Source of the DNA: an uncultured Spirochaetales bacterium
Lineage (GTDB): Bacteria > Spirochaetota > Spirochaetia > Sphaerochaetales > Sphaerochaetaceae
Assembly: GCA_949282255.1 (NCBI GenBank)
Contig: CASDPA010000001.1
Location: 62,001-126,000, forward strand
DNA length: 64,000 bases
Reading direction: 5' to 3'
Positions 8,898 through 16,337 of this stretch are shown piece after piece. A program made the translations under genes and the position numbers. Within the stretch, counting starts at the first letter, position 1; each line of letters opens with the position of its first letter. The notes under the pieces were generated by a model. It saw only the letters and a program-made list of their open reading frames with translations, did not search any database and had not been told where the DNA came from.

Positions 8898-9881
8898 TCA
8901 GGGCCTGACCTTGCCCAAAAGCAAGCCCAGCGCCTCTCTCACCGGTAGTTTCAAAATACCCTTTCCCGTCCGGCTGTTGGCACTGTAATAACAGTAAAAG
9001 GAATCCTCCCCCTCCATATACTTTATATCGCAACTGGTTATGGCCCGCGACGACCAGCCTTCATCAGGCTGCGTATGCATAACCTTGGCCACCTGGAAAT
9101 CAAGGCCATCCGAGCTTTTCAAAAGAAGCATTACAGATCTGCTCCTGTCCCCTTTCTTATCATAGTAATAAGCGCATTCCACAGCCGCCACGGCATCCGC
9201 ACAGGGATACACCCTCACAGCCCCTACTGCGAGATTCATATACTTGGAATCCGGTTCTATTGTTAAAAGAGCTTCCTCATTTATCTTGTACGGTCCTTCA
9301 AGATATCGGCTTTCGGCACACATGAGACGGCAGGATGTCTTTTGCCGGGAATCGAACATCCTACACTCTCCCGCACCAAAATACAGACGGTACTTTCCTT
9401 CCCAGCAAATGAGCTGTGGACGGGCAAGCCTGCAAGGACCGCCCCTGTAGGATGAGAGGCTGATCTTTTCTGCCTCCAGGATTATCTTTGGATCTGACCA
9501 GGACTTGAGATCGCCAGAAGACGAGAGAAGGATTCTTGAGCCTTTTTTGGTAACATCTTTGGCCTTTTCAGACCCCCAGTCGCGGTCATGACATTCAAAC
9601 AGCAGATGGTACATGCCACCCTCTTTGAATATGAACGGGGAATGACCTCTGAAAAACAAGAGCCTGCGCCTTGTCCAGTTGAGTCCGCTTGTGGAAATGA
9701 AATGCTCGATGCCGACCCAGGTATGTGAAAAAAGATGCCACATCCCGTCAGGAGATTCCGAGGGCAGCAATATGCTTGGATCACTGAGCCGCGGCATATA
9801 CCACGCAGTGTTCTGCACATAGTTGTCCGTAAAAGAATACCATGAGGCCTTCTCAAATTTCTCCCAGGCGATATATCTCAC
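8898..9881 (-). CDS. Glycoside hydrolase-like five-bladed beta-propeller protein (GH43/GH32-like)
   Basis: 327 aa. The sequence shows repeated beta-propeller blades with 'D.w..f.h' and 'RPQL..WEGKYRLYFGAG' patterns seen in the GH43/GH32/GH68 superfamily: SDPSILLP near residue 33 (candidate catalytic Asp blade), HSPFIFKEGGMYHLLFE near 80, and ARPQLICWEGKYRLYFGAGE near 152. No signal peptide, so cytosolic. Substrate unknown; it could equally be a non-catalytic propeller. The start is GTG at 9881 with AGAGGTG upstream. It is the last gene of the nif3-lspA-membrane protein operon, 9 nt after the preceding stop, and has no visible terminator before the convergent small gene. Confidence 0.65.
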   Translation of the reverse strand: MRYIAWEKFEKASWYSFTDNYVQNTAWYMPRLSDPSILLPSESPDGMWHLFSHTWVGIEHFISTSGLNWTRRRLLFFRGHSPFIFKEGGMYHLLFECHDRDWGSEKAKDVTKKGSRILLSSSGDLKSWSDPKIILEAEKISLSSYRGGPCRLARPQLICWEGKYRLYFGAGECRMFDSRQKTSCRLMCAESRYLEGPYKINEEALLTIEPDSKYMNLAVGAVRVYPCADAVAAVECAYYYDKKGDRSRSVMLLLKSSDGLDFQVAKVMHTQPDEGWSSRAITSCDIKYMEGEDSFYCYYSANSRTGKGILKLPVREALGLLLGKVRP

Positions 9882-9890
9882 AAAACACCT

Positions 9891-10169
9891 CTAGCGCTTT
9901 TTCCCACCCTTTCCAAAAAGTGGATCCATCTTATCCTCAAGATTGAATTTGGCAATGGCCCATTTGACAATCTTTGAGTAAAGCAAAAAGGACAATACAA
10001 TGGACAGAATGAATACGACTGCGATTCCGATCATCAAAAGGCTCTGGTTATCCTGTATCGGCAAAAAGCTCAGGATGATGAATCCAAGCACGAAAAGAAC
10101 GATCAGCAATAGAAGGTTCAGAACAGTGGCGACCAGCATGAACAATAAAGAATTGGTTTTCTTACTCAT
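9891..10169 (-). CDS. Small two-helix membrane protein next to lspA
   Basis: 92 aa with two long transmembrane helices (about residues 8-34 and 42-66) and a basic C-terminal tail ending GKGGKKR. Its start overlaps the lspA stop (ATGA), so the two are translationally coupled. I recall that treponemes also carry a small membrane protein gene beside lspA, which suggests a conserved partnership in lipoprotein maturation or membrane biogenesis; this is inference. No family name is given. Confidence 0.7.
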   Translation of the reverse strand: MSKKTNSLLFMLVATVLNLLLLIVLFVLGFIILSFLPIQDNQSLLMIGIAVVFILSIVLSFLLYSKIVKWAIAKFNLEDKMDPLFGKGGKKR

Positions 10170-10675
10170 TTTTGTTTCTTATCCCCTTTTCTTGAAAATA
10201 ATATTGTAAACAGCAAAAGAATTACAGACACGGTTATGGAGGCATCAGCCACATTATATGTGGGAAACCTGTCCATACCAAACCATCCATAATTATTCGT
10301 ACTTATGAAATCCACAACACTCATACCACGGAATATCCTGTCAATAAGATTACCCAGGCCTCCTCCTAAAAAAGCTGCAAGCAGCCATTTTTGAAGAGAA
10401 GTGAATTCCTTTTCATCCTTGACTATCATGACACACACAGCAGCCATGACCGCAAAAGGAACGATTATGAACAAAACCACCTTTATCGGGAAGGCCAGCC
10501 CGGTTCCCATTGAAAACGCCACAGCGGTATTGCGCACATGTACAATGCGCAGAAAATCTCCGAAGAGCGAGCACAAAATCGTATTTTCCGGAACATAATG
10601 GACGATAAGAGCCTTGGTTATCTGATCGATCACAATGATCAAAAGAGTGAGCAGAAAAGGCTTGAAGCGCTTCAT
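10166..10675 (-). CDS. lspA: Lipoprotein signal peptidase (signal peptidase II)
   Basis: Inner-membrane aspartyl protease that cleaves prolipoprotein signal peptides before the lipidated Cys. 169 aa from ATG 10675, four transmembrane helices. Catalytic Asp motifs: GGLGNLIDRIFRG (first Asp) and TYNVADASITVS (second Asp), plus the conserved VIDQITKALI in helix 1 and RNTAVAFS in the periplasmic loop. The start overlaps the nif3 stop by 4 nt (ATGA), which fixes it; an upstream in-frame start would extend into nif3. The several lipoproteins in this window would be its substrates. Confidence 0.95.
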   Translation of the reverse strand: MKRFKPFLLTLLIIVIDQITKALIVHYVPENTILCSLFGDFLRIVHVRNTAVAFSMGTGLAFPIKVVLFIIVPFAVMAAVCVMIVKDEKEFTSLQKWLLAAFLGGGLGNLIDRIFRGMSVVDFISTNNYGWFGMDRFPTYNVADASITVSVILLLFTILFSRKGDKKQK

Positions 10676-11427
10676 AACCCCGTCTCCGAATCGATGAAGA
10701 ATGCATCGATGCCCCACTCGCCTTTTACATAACGCATTACAGCCTGCACCCCGAAAACTTCGCTGCGATAGTGGCCGCCGGCGATCATGTTCATATTATG
10801 CTCTTTGACAAAATGATAATCCTCATGGCGTGCTTCACCTGTTATGAAAAGATCGAGATTCTCATCGATTGCGACAGCAACATCTTCGCTTGCCCCTCCG
10901 GAAATGATTCCGGCCGTTTCAATCATGTCCTTTCCGAAGGATATGATTTCAAGTCCGCTCTCGGCATCGAAATTAAGAAGGCGGGCAATTTCCATCGCCG
11001 TCATCGGGAAAGGCAATCTGCCTTTGAATCCGACACTCTTGCCCATGAACTCTCCAAACGGGTCATAGCTGGTCATTCCAAGGCGGAGGGCCATCTGTGC
11101 ATTATTCCCATAAAGAGGATGGGCATCAAGCGGAATATGGCAAGCAAAAAGGGCCATATCGTTCTCAAGGCATTTCTTCACCCTCTGATAATGCGAATCC
11201 GCAATCGCAAGCGGCTTGCCCCAAAAGAGGCCATGATGGACAAAAAGCATGTCCGCCCCCTCATCCGCAGCCTGGCAGATCGTATCCATGCATGCATCGA
11301 CGGCAAAAGCGATTTTCCTTATTTCCTTATTCGAAGACTCTATCTGCAATCCGTTCAGGGATATGTCCTGATAGGAACGGATATCTAACAGATCATAGAA
11401 TTTTTCACATGTTTCTTTCAGGTTCAT
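10672..11427 (-). CDS. Nif3-like dinuclear metal-centre protein (DUF34)
   Basis: 251 aa, Nif3/YbgI family: a hexameric ring protein with a two-metal site whose biochemical role is still debated (GTP cyclohydrolase-like activity and metal insertion have been proposed). Seen: VHHGLFWG (metal His pair) near residue 60, HIPLDAHPLYGNN near 97, and the C-terminal GGHYRSEVFGVQA with a further metal His. The start is placed at ATG 11427: no ribosome site is visible, but TATACT sits exactly 6 nt upstream, as for the leaderless genes of this window. A GTG 36 nt further upstream is the alternative. First gene of the operon with lspA. Confidence 0.9.
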   Translation of the reverse strand: MNLKETCEKFYDLLDIRSYQDISLNGLQIESSNKEIRKIAFAVDACMDTICQAADEGADMLFVHHGLFWGKPLAIADSHYQRVKKCLENDMALFACHIPLDAHPLYGNNAQMALRLGMTSYDPFGEFMGKSVGFKGRLPFPMTAMEIARLLNFDAESGLEIISFGKDMIETAGIISGGASEDVAVAIDENLDLFITGEARHEDYHFVKEHNMNMIAGGHYRSEVFGVQAVMRYVKGEWGIDAFFIDSETGL

Positions 11428-11433
11428 AACAGG

Positions 11434-11439
11434 AGTATA
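11434..11439 (-). promoter_or_regulatory. -10 element of the nif3-lspA operon (leaderless-type)
   Basis: Minus strand TATACT followed by 6 nt and ATG 11427; transcription would begin at or next to the A of ATG. The -35 region is poor. Confidence 0.45.
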
Positions 11440-11478
11440 CAATAAATTCAACACGTCTTCCACAGAAGGGCATACAGA

Positions 11479-11507
11479 TTGACAGCAAGCGAGGAGGAAA
11501 ATACACT
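11479..11507 (+). promoter_or_regulatory. Near-consensus sigma-70 promoter of the Lon-like gene, predicted leaderless
   Basis: TTGACA (11479-11484), 17-nt spacer, TACACT (11502-11507), then 6 nt and ATG 11514. By standard geometry +1 is the A of the start codon. A GAGGAGG inside the spacer is 17 nt from ATG and too far to act as ribosome site. Confidence 0.65.
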
Positions 11508-11513
11508 TAAGCC

Positions 11514-13400
11514 ATGCTTAGGGAACTTGGTGGAAAAGACCTGATCCTTGATTTCCAGGATCTGGATATTTCGGAGGCGAAGGAAGGTCGGACGATAATC
11601 GGCCAGGACAAGGCCATGGAAGCCCTGGCCCTCGGTTTTGCCATAGATCGTCCAGGATATAACATATTTGTTTCCGGAGACGAGGGAACTGCCCGCCTTA
11701 CGGCTGTGAAGGAAGAGATAGGACGCATTGAGGATGATGTCTCAAAGCTCAAGGACGTCGCTTATGCATATAATGAAAAGCATGAAAACACACCACTCTG
11801 CCTTATATTTGAGAGAGGAATGGCCCGGATCTTTGCCCAGAGGCTGTCAGATTATGGCAAGAAGGAGATTTCAAAGGAAGAACTGCTCAAAGATTTCCCT
11901 GACAGCGGAATAGAGCGCTTCGTATCTTCGCTTCCTGAAATGGAAGAGGATCCCGAGAGCTATAAGCTCAACATAATCCTCGACAGGACAAGCACCAGAA
12001 GGCGTCCGCTGGTCATAGAAAGCCATCCTTCCCATGATTCTCTGTTCGGATTCATAAACAAGGATAAAAGGCCGCATCTGGCTATAGAAATAGGTTCCTA
12101 TCAGATGGCACTTGGAGGATTTCTGGTCATAAATGCAGAAGAGCTCCTATCGGAAAAAGGGCTTTGGACAACGCTTAAAAGATACATGGACATGAGCGAC
12201 AAGGCCCGCTTCTCGACAGCTGTGGCAGGAGAGCTCATGGGAACTGTAAGGCCGGCAGCCATTCCCCTTTCCACAAAAGTGATCCTCATAGGAAACGATG
12301 CCACATATGACGAGCTTGCAGAAAAGGACGGACAGTTTTTAAAGCTTTTCAAGATTTCCCCGGAATTCGATTACCAAATGCCCAGGAACAAGGAGAACAT
12401 GCTCGCCACGGTCGGCTATCTGAGACGGGTCGCAAAAGAGCTGCTGCCACTCTCCGATCAGGCCTGCAAGGAACTTTTGAGATATTCCTCCTGGTTTGCG
12501 GAAAACCGCAACATGCTTTCAACACAACTTTCGCTTCTTGGTGATGTTGTTGAAGAATCTTATCTGGAAGCAAAAGAGGATAAGGAAAAAGAAATTGGAG
12601 GCGGCCACGTACGCAGGGCCATAAAAAAAAGAAACCGTCTGGCCGCCCTCACCGAGGAAAAGATCAATCTGGAGATAAAGGAAGGAGAGCTCCTGATCAA
12701 CCTCACAGGGGAGAGGATCGGAATGGTGAACGGTCTGGCTGTAATGGACAGAGGGCTTTCCTCCTTTGGAACCCCCACCGTGATAACCGCCACAGTCGCA
12801 CCTGGAACCGAAGGCATAGTCAACATAGAGCATGAGGCGGGGCTTTCCGGAGGAATACACGACAAAGGGCTTTTAATCCTCGAAGGATATCTTAGACACC
12901 GCTATGCCAGAACATTCCCATTGAGTCTTTATGCCGGAATCTGTTTCGAGCAGAGTTATGCCGAGGTGGATGGGGATTCCGCTTCCTCCGCAGAGCTTTA
13001 TGCGCTTCTTTCCGCAATAGGAGAAATCCCGATACGGCAGGATATCGCAATCACGGGAAGCGTAAACCAGATGGGACAGCTCCAGCCTGTCGGTGGGATA
13101 AACGAGAAAATCGAAGGCTTCTACAATGCATGCCTGACAAGCGGACTGACCGGCAAGCAAGGAGTCATAATTCCAAAACAGAACATCTCCAGCCTGATAC
13201 TCCCGTACGAGGTGGAAGATTCCGTGAACGCAGGGTTGTTCCATATTTATTCGATAAGCGAAATAGACGAGGGCTTTGAACTCATTTCAGGGCTCAAGGC
13301 AGGAGAGAGAAACATGAAGGGGCAGTTTCCAGCTGGAAGCTTCAACAGGATGATCGAGGACAGCCTCAAAAGGCTCTGCGCCTCAAGCCAGAAGAATTAG
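11514..13400 (+). CDS. Lon-like AAA protease (LonB/YcbZ-related)
   Basis: 628 aa. N-terminal AAA-like region (about 1-330) and C-terminal Lon protease domain (about 390-600). The protease Ser-Lys dyad is visible: VDGDSASSAELYALLSA (Ser) and GGINEKIEGFY (Lys). The expected Walker A near residue 55 reads SGDEGTARLTAV, without the canonical GK[ST] lysine; substitution of this Lys is known in the YcbZ-type branch, but here the motif is unusually eroded. The middle part has a domain typical of this branch rather than of housekeeping Lon. ATP-independent or weakly ATP-dependent peptidase activity is an inference. Its last 35 nt overlap the 3' end of the convergent methyltransferase gene. Confidence 0.85.
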   Translation: MLRELGGKDLILDFQDLDISEAKEGRTIIGQDKAMEALALGFAIDRPGYNIFVSGDEGTARLTAVKEEIGRIEDDVSKLKDVAYAYNEKHENTPLCLIFERGMARIFAQRLSDYGKKEISKEELLKDFPDSGIERFVSSLPEMEEDPESYKLNIILDRTSTRRRPLVIESHPSHDSLFGFINKDKRPHLAIEIGSYQMALGGFLVINAEELLSEKGLWTTLKRYMDMSDKARFSTAVAGELMGTVRPAAIPLSTKVILIGNDATYDELAEKDGQFLKLFKISPEFDYQMPRNKENMLATVGYLRRVAKELLPLSDQACKELLRYSSWFAENRNMLSTQLSLLGDVVEESYLEAKEDKEKEIGGGHVRRAIKKRNRLAALTEEKINLEIKEGELLINLTGERIGMVNGLAVMDRGLSSFGTPTVITATVAPGTEGIVNIEHEAGLSGGIHDKGLLILEGYLRHRYARTFPLSLYAGICFEQSYAEVDGDSASSAELYALLSAIGEIPIRQDIAITGSVNQMGQLQPVGGINEKIEGFYNACLTSGLTGKQGVIIPKQNISSLILPYEVEDSVNAGLFHIYSISEIDEGFELISGLKAGERNMKGQFPAGSFNRMIEDSLKRLCASSQKN

Positions 13401-14115
13401 CCCAAGCAGAAAGAAGGATGGCCGAGGCCGAGGCGACGTTTATGCTGCCTTTCGCCCCATACTGCCTGATCGAGACACGTCCGAGTGAGTAATCGGATGC
13501 CTCAAGCGCACTTTTGGATACTCCTGTCTCCTCACTTCCGATAATGCAGAGCCCACGTTCGGGAAAGGCAAAAGAGGACACATCCCGTCCGCCAAGCTCG
13601 AGGGCGAAGAGCTGGTAATCCTCCTTGATATCCTCAAGTTCTTTGAATTCCCATAAAACACCGTTGACAGTGCCGCGTGAGGTGCGCTTCGCACGCTCAT
13701 GCAGAGGGCTTGCGGATCCTGGGCGTATGAATATCTTTTCAACCCCGAATGCCTCGGCGTTGCGGAATATCGATCCGAGGTTGTACGGGCTTCTTATGAA
13801 ATCAAGATAAAGGAAATGGGGGAACACCGTCCTTTTTGAATAGTCCACCTTTCCCTCATCAATCACATCCCAATCGGCTACGGCCTCTCCAAGCACGTCA
13901 AGGCTCAGATAATAAAGATCGTCATAGCGCCTCCTTTCAAAGGCATACGAGGCTTCACCCCTCCTTTCCTCCGGAAGAAGTGAATAAAAAAGCGAAAAGT
14001 ATGCATCAATATCCTCCTCAATGAAGGACGAGGTGGATGCGAGATGAAAACACTGTCCGCACTTCCTTAATTGCACACGGGGTTTAAGCGTCCGTATCTT
14101 GCGTATCGTCAGCAT
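13366..14115 (-). CDS. SpoU/TrmH family RNA 2'-O-methyltransferase
   Basis: 249 aa. SAM-dependent methylation of a ribose in tRNA or rRNA; target not determinable. The SPOUT domain occupies the C-terminal ~150 residues with the three family motifs: motif 1 IRSPYNLGSIFRNAEAFG (contains the catalytic Arg region), motif 2 LCIIGSEETGVS, motif 3 NVASASAILLSAW, forming the trefoil knot. The N-terminal ~90 residues include a CGQC pair and no recognised domain. ATG 14115 has GGAGG at a good distance and overlaps the end of rsmI by 32 nt, so it is co-translated with rsmI. It overlaps the Lon-like gene by 35 nt at the 3' end. Confidence 0.85.
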   Translation of the reverse strand: MLTIRKIRTLKPRVQLRKCGQCFHLASTSSFIEEDIDAYFSLFYSLLPEERRGEASYAFERRRYDDLYYLSLDVLGEAVADWDVIDEGKVDYSKRTVFPHFLYLDFIRSPYNLGSIFRNAEAFGVEKIFIRPGSASPLHERAKRTSRGTVNGVLWEFKELEDIKEDYQLFALELGGRDVSSFAFPERGLCIIGSEETGVSKSALEASDYSLGRVSIRQYGAKGSINVASASAILLSAWANSSGLRRRAF

Positions 14116-14803
14116 CCTCTTCCTCCTTTTTTTCAGAGTAGATCAGGACCGCAAATTCTCCTTTCACCGCACCTTTTTTCTCAAGCTTTTCGACAGCTTC
14201 AGAAACAGGGCATGAGAATATCTCCTCGAACTGCTTGGTAAGCTCCCTGCCCACGACACAGCAGGCTTCCGGGGAAAGCTCCGTTATTTCCTTGAGCGTC
14301 TTAACAATGCGGAACGGGGATTCGTATATGATGAAAGGCTCGTTTCTTGAAAGAAGCTCCGAAAGCCTCTTAGTTCTCCTTCCTTTTTTCGGAGATAGAA
14401 AGCCCTCGAAGAAAAACCCCTTCCCGACCATGCCTGCGGCGCTGACAAGCGTGACGGAGGCGCTCGCGCCTGGAAGCGGCACGATGTCGTGACTGCTGTT
14501 TTTCCTCACATAATCGACCACCCTGGCCCCAGGATCCGACACTCCGGGAGTGCCTGCATCGGAGCAGAAGGCAACATTCTTGCCCTCGTCAAGCAGCATG
14601 AGTATACCCCTGCTGCTGTTTTCCTCGTTATGCGCATGGCATGCAATGAGTTTCTTCGATATTCCGTAGTGGGAAAGCAGGATTGCTGTATGCCTCGTGT
14701 CCTCACAGGCGATGATATCGACGCTTTTCAAAACCGAAAGTGCCCTCAGGGTTATATCCTCGAGGTTGCCTATAGGGGTGGCTATCATGTAAAGGGTACT
14801 CAT
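14084..14803 (-). CDS. rsmI: 16S rRNA (cytidine1402-2'-O)-methyltransferase
   Basis: 239 aa. RsmI modifies the ribose of C1402 in the decoding centre of 16S rRNA with SAM. Signatures: YMIATPIGNLEDITLRAL at the start, ACEDTRHTAILL, the SDAGTPGVSDPG motif of the tetrapyrrole-methylase fold, and PLPGASASVTLVSAAG. The C-terminal tail is very acidic (EEEDADD). Starts at ATG 14803 with no ribosome site; TAGAAT lies 8 nt upstream, predicting a leader of about 2 nt. It forms an operon with the following SpoU methyltransferase gene. Confidence 0.93.
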   Translation of the reverse strand: MSTLYMIATPIGNLEDITLRALSVLKSVDIIACEDTRHTAILLSHYGISKKLIACHAHNEENSSRGILMLLDEGKNVAFCSDAGTPGVSDPGARVVDYVRKNSSHDIVPLPGASASVTLVSAAGMVGKGFFFEGFLSPKKGRRTKRLSELLSRNEPFIIYESPFRIVKTLKEITELSPEACCVVGRELTKQFEEIFSCPVSEAVEKLEKKGAVKGEFAVLIYSEKKEEEDADDTQDTDA

Positions 14804-14811
14804 AGCTTATG

Positions 14812-14817
14812 ATTCTA
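14812..14817 (-). promoter_or_regulatory. -10 element of rsmI (near-leaderless type)
   Basis: Minus strand TAGAAT, 8 nt before ATG 14803; no Shine-Dalgarno in between. Confidence 0.4.
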
Positions 14818-14852
14818 TTCCCGCAACCGGATATCTTCAAGCCGGAGCAAGT

Positions 14853-14886
14853 GGTAAAAAATACCTCTTTGTTGGCAAAAACAGCC
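14853..14886. promoter_or_regulatory. Paired GGYA-N5-TRCC-type boxes, candidate PspF enhancer of first psp operon
   Basis: Two 13-bp boxes: GGTAAAAAATACC (14853-14865) and GGCAAAAACAGCC (14874-14886), centres 21 bp apart and 72 and 51 bp upstream of the -24 GG. The same type of pair lies upstream of the second psp operon. An unrelated inverted repeat AAAGCC-N8-GGCTTT (14890-14909) follows. Confidence 0.55.
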
Positions 14887-14928
14887 ATTAAAGCCTTAAA
14901 AACGGCTTTTTTAAAGGTAAAAACCCAC

Positions 14929-14945
14929 TTGGCACGTACTTTGCA
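14929..14945 (+). promoter_or_regulatory. Sigma-54 promoter of pspA1-pspC1
   Basis: TTGGCACGTACTTTGCA, a full match to the -24/-12 consensus (GG and GC 10 nt apart). Expected start of transcription about 14956, 28 nt before ATG 14984. Confidence 0.9.
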
Positions 14946-14983
14946 ATCATATCAGTAAGGCAACCAGCCTATAGGAGAAAACG

Positions 14984-15664
14984 ATGAACGTATTCAAAAG
15001 AATTGGAGACATAATCTCGTCAAACGTCAACTCGGCACTGGACAAGATGGAAGATCCGGAAAAGATGATAGACCTTTCGATAAGGGAGCTTGAGGATGCG
15101 ATTGCTGAAATGAGATCCACTCTTGCAGAAAAAAGGGTGGAACTCACAAAATGCGGCAACATGGTTAAAGATCTGGAAGAGAGCGTGCAGCGCTGGGAGG
15201 AAAGATCCCGCATGGCGCTTGAAAAGGGCCTTGACGACATGGCCAGGGAGGCCATAAAAGAAAAGCTTGCCGCAAAGGAGCGTCTTACCGGAGCAAAGGA
15301 GGCGGAAAGCACCCTTTCAGAGATGATCAAAAGCGTTGAGGAAAGCCTTGATAAGGCAAATGACAAGCTCGCTTCGCTAAAGGAGACCAGTTTAAGCCTC
15401 AAAGCCAGGGCGAAGCTTGCAAAGGTCCGTCTCAAGGTCGAAAAACAGGCGAAAACTGACGAAAGCGCATCTTATGCACGCAGAATCGAGGAGATGAAGG
15501 CGAAAATCGAGCGTTGGGAGGCCTTGGCCGACATACATCACGACAGCGTGAGAACGGAAGCGGACAAGCCTAGCTTCAACGACCTGGAGAAGGCTGCAGC
15601 AGTCGAAAAGGAACTCGAGGAGCTCAAGAGCAAAATAAAAGACGACAACAAGGAGAACATCTGA
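14984..15664 (+). CDS. pspA: PspA/IM30 (Vipp1) family envelope-stress protein, copy 1
   Basis: 226 aa, nearly all alpha-helical coiled coil, like E. coli PspA (about 222 aa). Starts MNVFKRIGDIISSNVNSALD with an amphipathic first helix and the family 'KMEDPEKMI' motif. PspA is an ESCRT-III-like protein that polymerises on damaged inner membranes and, in enterobacteria, restrains the activator PspF. AGGAG lies 6 nt before ATG. Transcribed from a sigma-54 promoter and overlapping the downstream pspC gene by 1 nt (TGATG). It is one of two pspA paralogues flanking pspF in this window. Confidence 0.93.
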   Translation: MNVFKRIGDIISSNVNSALDKMEDPEKMIDLSIRELEDAIAEMRSTLAEKRVELTKCGNMVKDLEESVQRWEERSRMALEKGLDDMAREAIKEKLAAKERLTGAKEAESTLSEMIKSVEESLDKANDKLASLKETSLSLKARAKLAKVRLKVEKQAKTDESASYARRIEEMKAKIERWEALADIHHDSVRTEADKPSFNDLEKAAAVEKELEELKSKIKDDNKENI

Positions 15665-15879
15665 TGAGGGACTGTTACGATGATTACCCTTATTGCGAAA
15701 GGCCACGATTAAAAAGGAGCCGGTGCGGACTTCTCGCCGGCGTATGCCAGGGCATTTCCAATTGGAGCGGGATATCCGTGGGAATAATCAGGATCGCGGC
15801 AATCGTATCTCTCGTCATCTCGGGCTTTTTCCCAATCGGACTGATATATATTATACTTGCAATAATACTCCCTTCATAA
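15664..15879 (+). CDS. pspC: PspC-domain membrane protein, short form
   Basis: 71 aa. Minimal PspC domain: RSRCGLLAGVCQGISNWSGIS followed by a single membrane helix (about residues 42-68, VIRIAAIV to ILAIILP). PspC proteins sense membrane disturbance and recruit PspA. Coupled to pspA1 by a TGATG junction. Short compared with E. coli PspC (about 119 aa); it lacks the long C-terminal cytoplasmic or periplasmic part, which the second copy at 18542 has. Confidence 0.88.
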   Translation: MRDCYDDYPYCERPRLKRSRCGLLAGVCQGISNWSGISVGIIRIAAIVSLVISGFFPIGLIYIILAIILPS

Positions 15880-15882
15880 AGC

Positions 15883-15905
15883 AGGGCAGCCTTGTGGCTG
15901 CCTTT
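15883..15905 (+). terminator. Terminator of the first psp operon
   Basis: GGCAGCC-TTGT-GGCTGCC stem followed by TTTG; short T tract. Confidence 0.7.
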
Positions 15906-16337
15906 GTCCTGTGGTCCATGATTTTCTCCGTCACAAAGGTATGGACAAAAATGTCCGCCCTTTTCAAAGTGGAAATACATAGAACCTTTTTGATGACGTA
16001 ATTCAAATCATGCTGTCGGAGGACCTTCGCTCCACGATCGGCTTATTGCATAAAAAAGCATCAGAAAAGAACCTGACAGACCTTACACCTGTCCTCATAA
16101 AAGGGACAGGTTTTTACTTAATTCAGGCCGTCGACGTGTTTCGGAAAATATCGGGTATTCATGAAAAGTCGGGCGATGGCGGGAGAAGGAAAAGAAGCAC
16201 GAGAGATTAAAAAACCCTTAAGGACGGGCACATGCCCTTTGGAAATGATATGGCAGAATACGTATCCGGCCCGGAACGCCGGGATCTTGATTTCCTTTCG
16301 TCAAAAGCAAAACATGATTTTTCCGATCGAAGAAAAA
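15906..16337. other. 432-nt gene-poor stretch with orphan hairpins
   Basis: No convincing gene. It holds a small GGACA-N4-TGTCC repeat (near 15943), a GGAG-N8-CTCC hairpin (near 16018) and a strong orphan terminator (16087-16115, listed separately). A GGGCA/TGCCC and a CCCGG/CCGGG repeat (16225-16290) may help end the pspF transcript. An open frame at 16010-16210 has no ribosome site and unconvincing composition. Confidence 0.4.
16087..16115 (+). terminator. Orphan terminator hairpin
   Basis: ACCTGTCC / GGACAGGT perfect 8-bp stem followed by TTTT, about 180 nt after the psp terminator and with no gene immediately upstream. It may end a small RNA beginning around 15990-16010; no clear promoter was found. 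Confidence 0.5.

Noticed and set aside
16010-16210. 66-codon ORF downstream of the first psp operon
   Set aside because: It reads across a strong terminator hairpin and its end is a run of Gly/Arg/Lys; no ribosome site.
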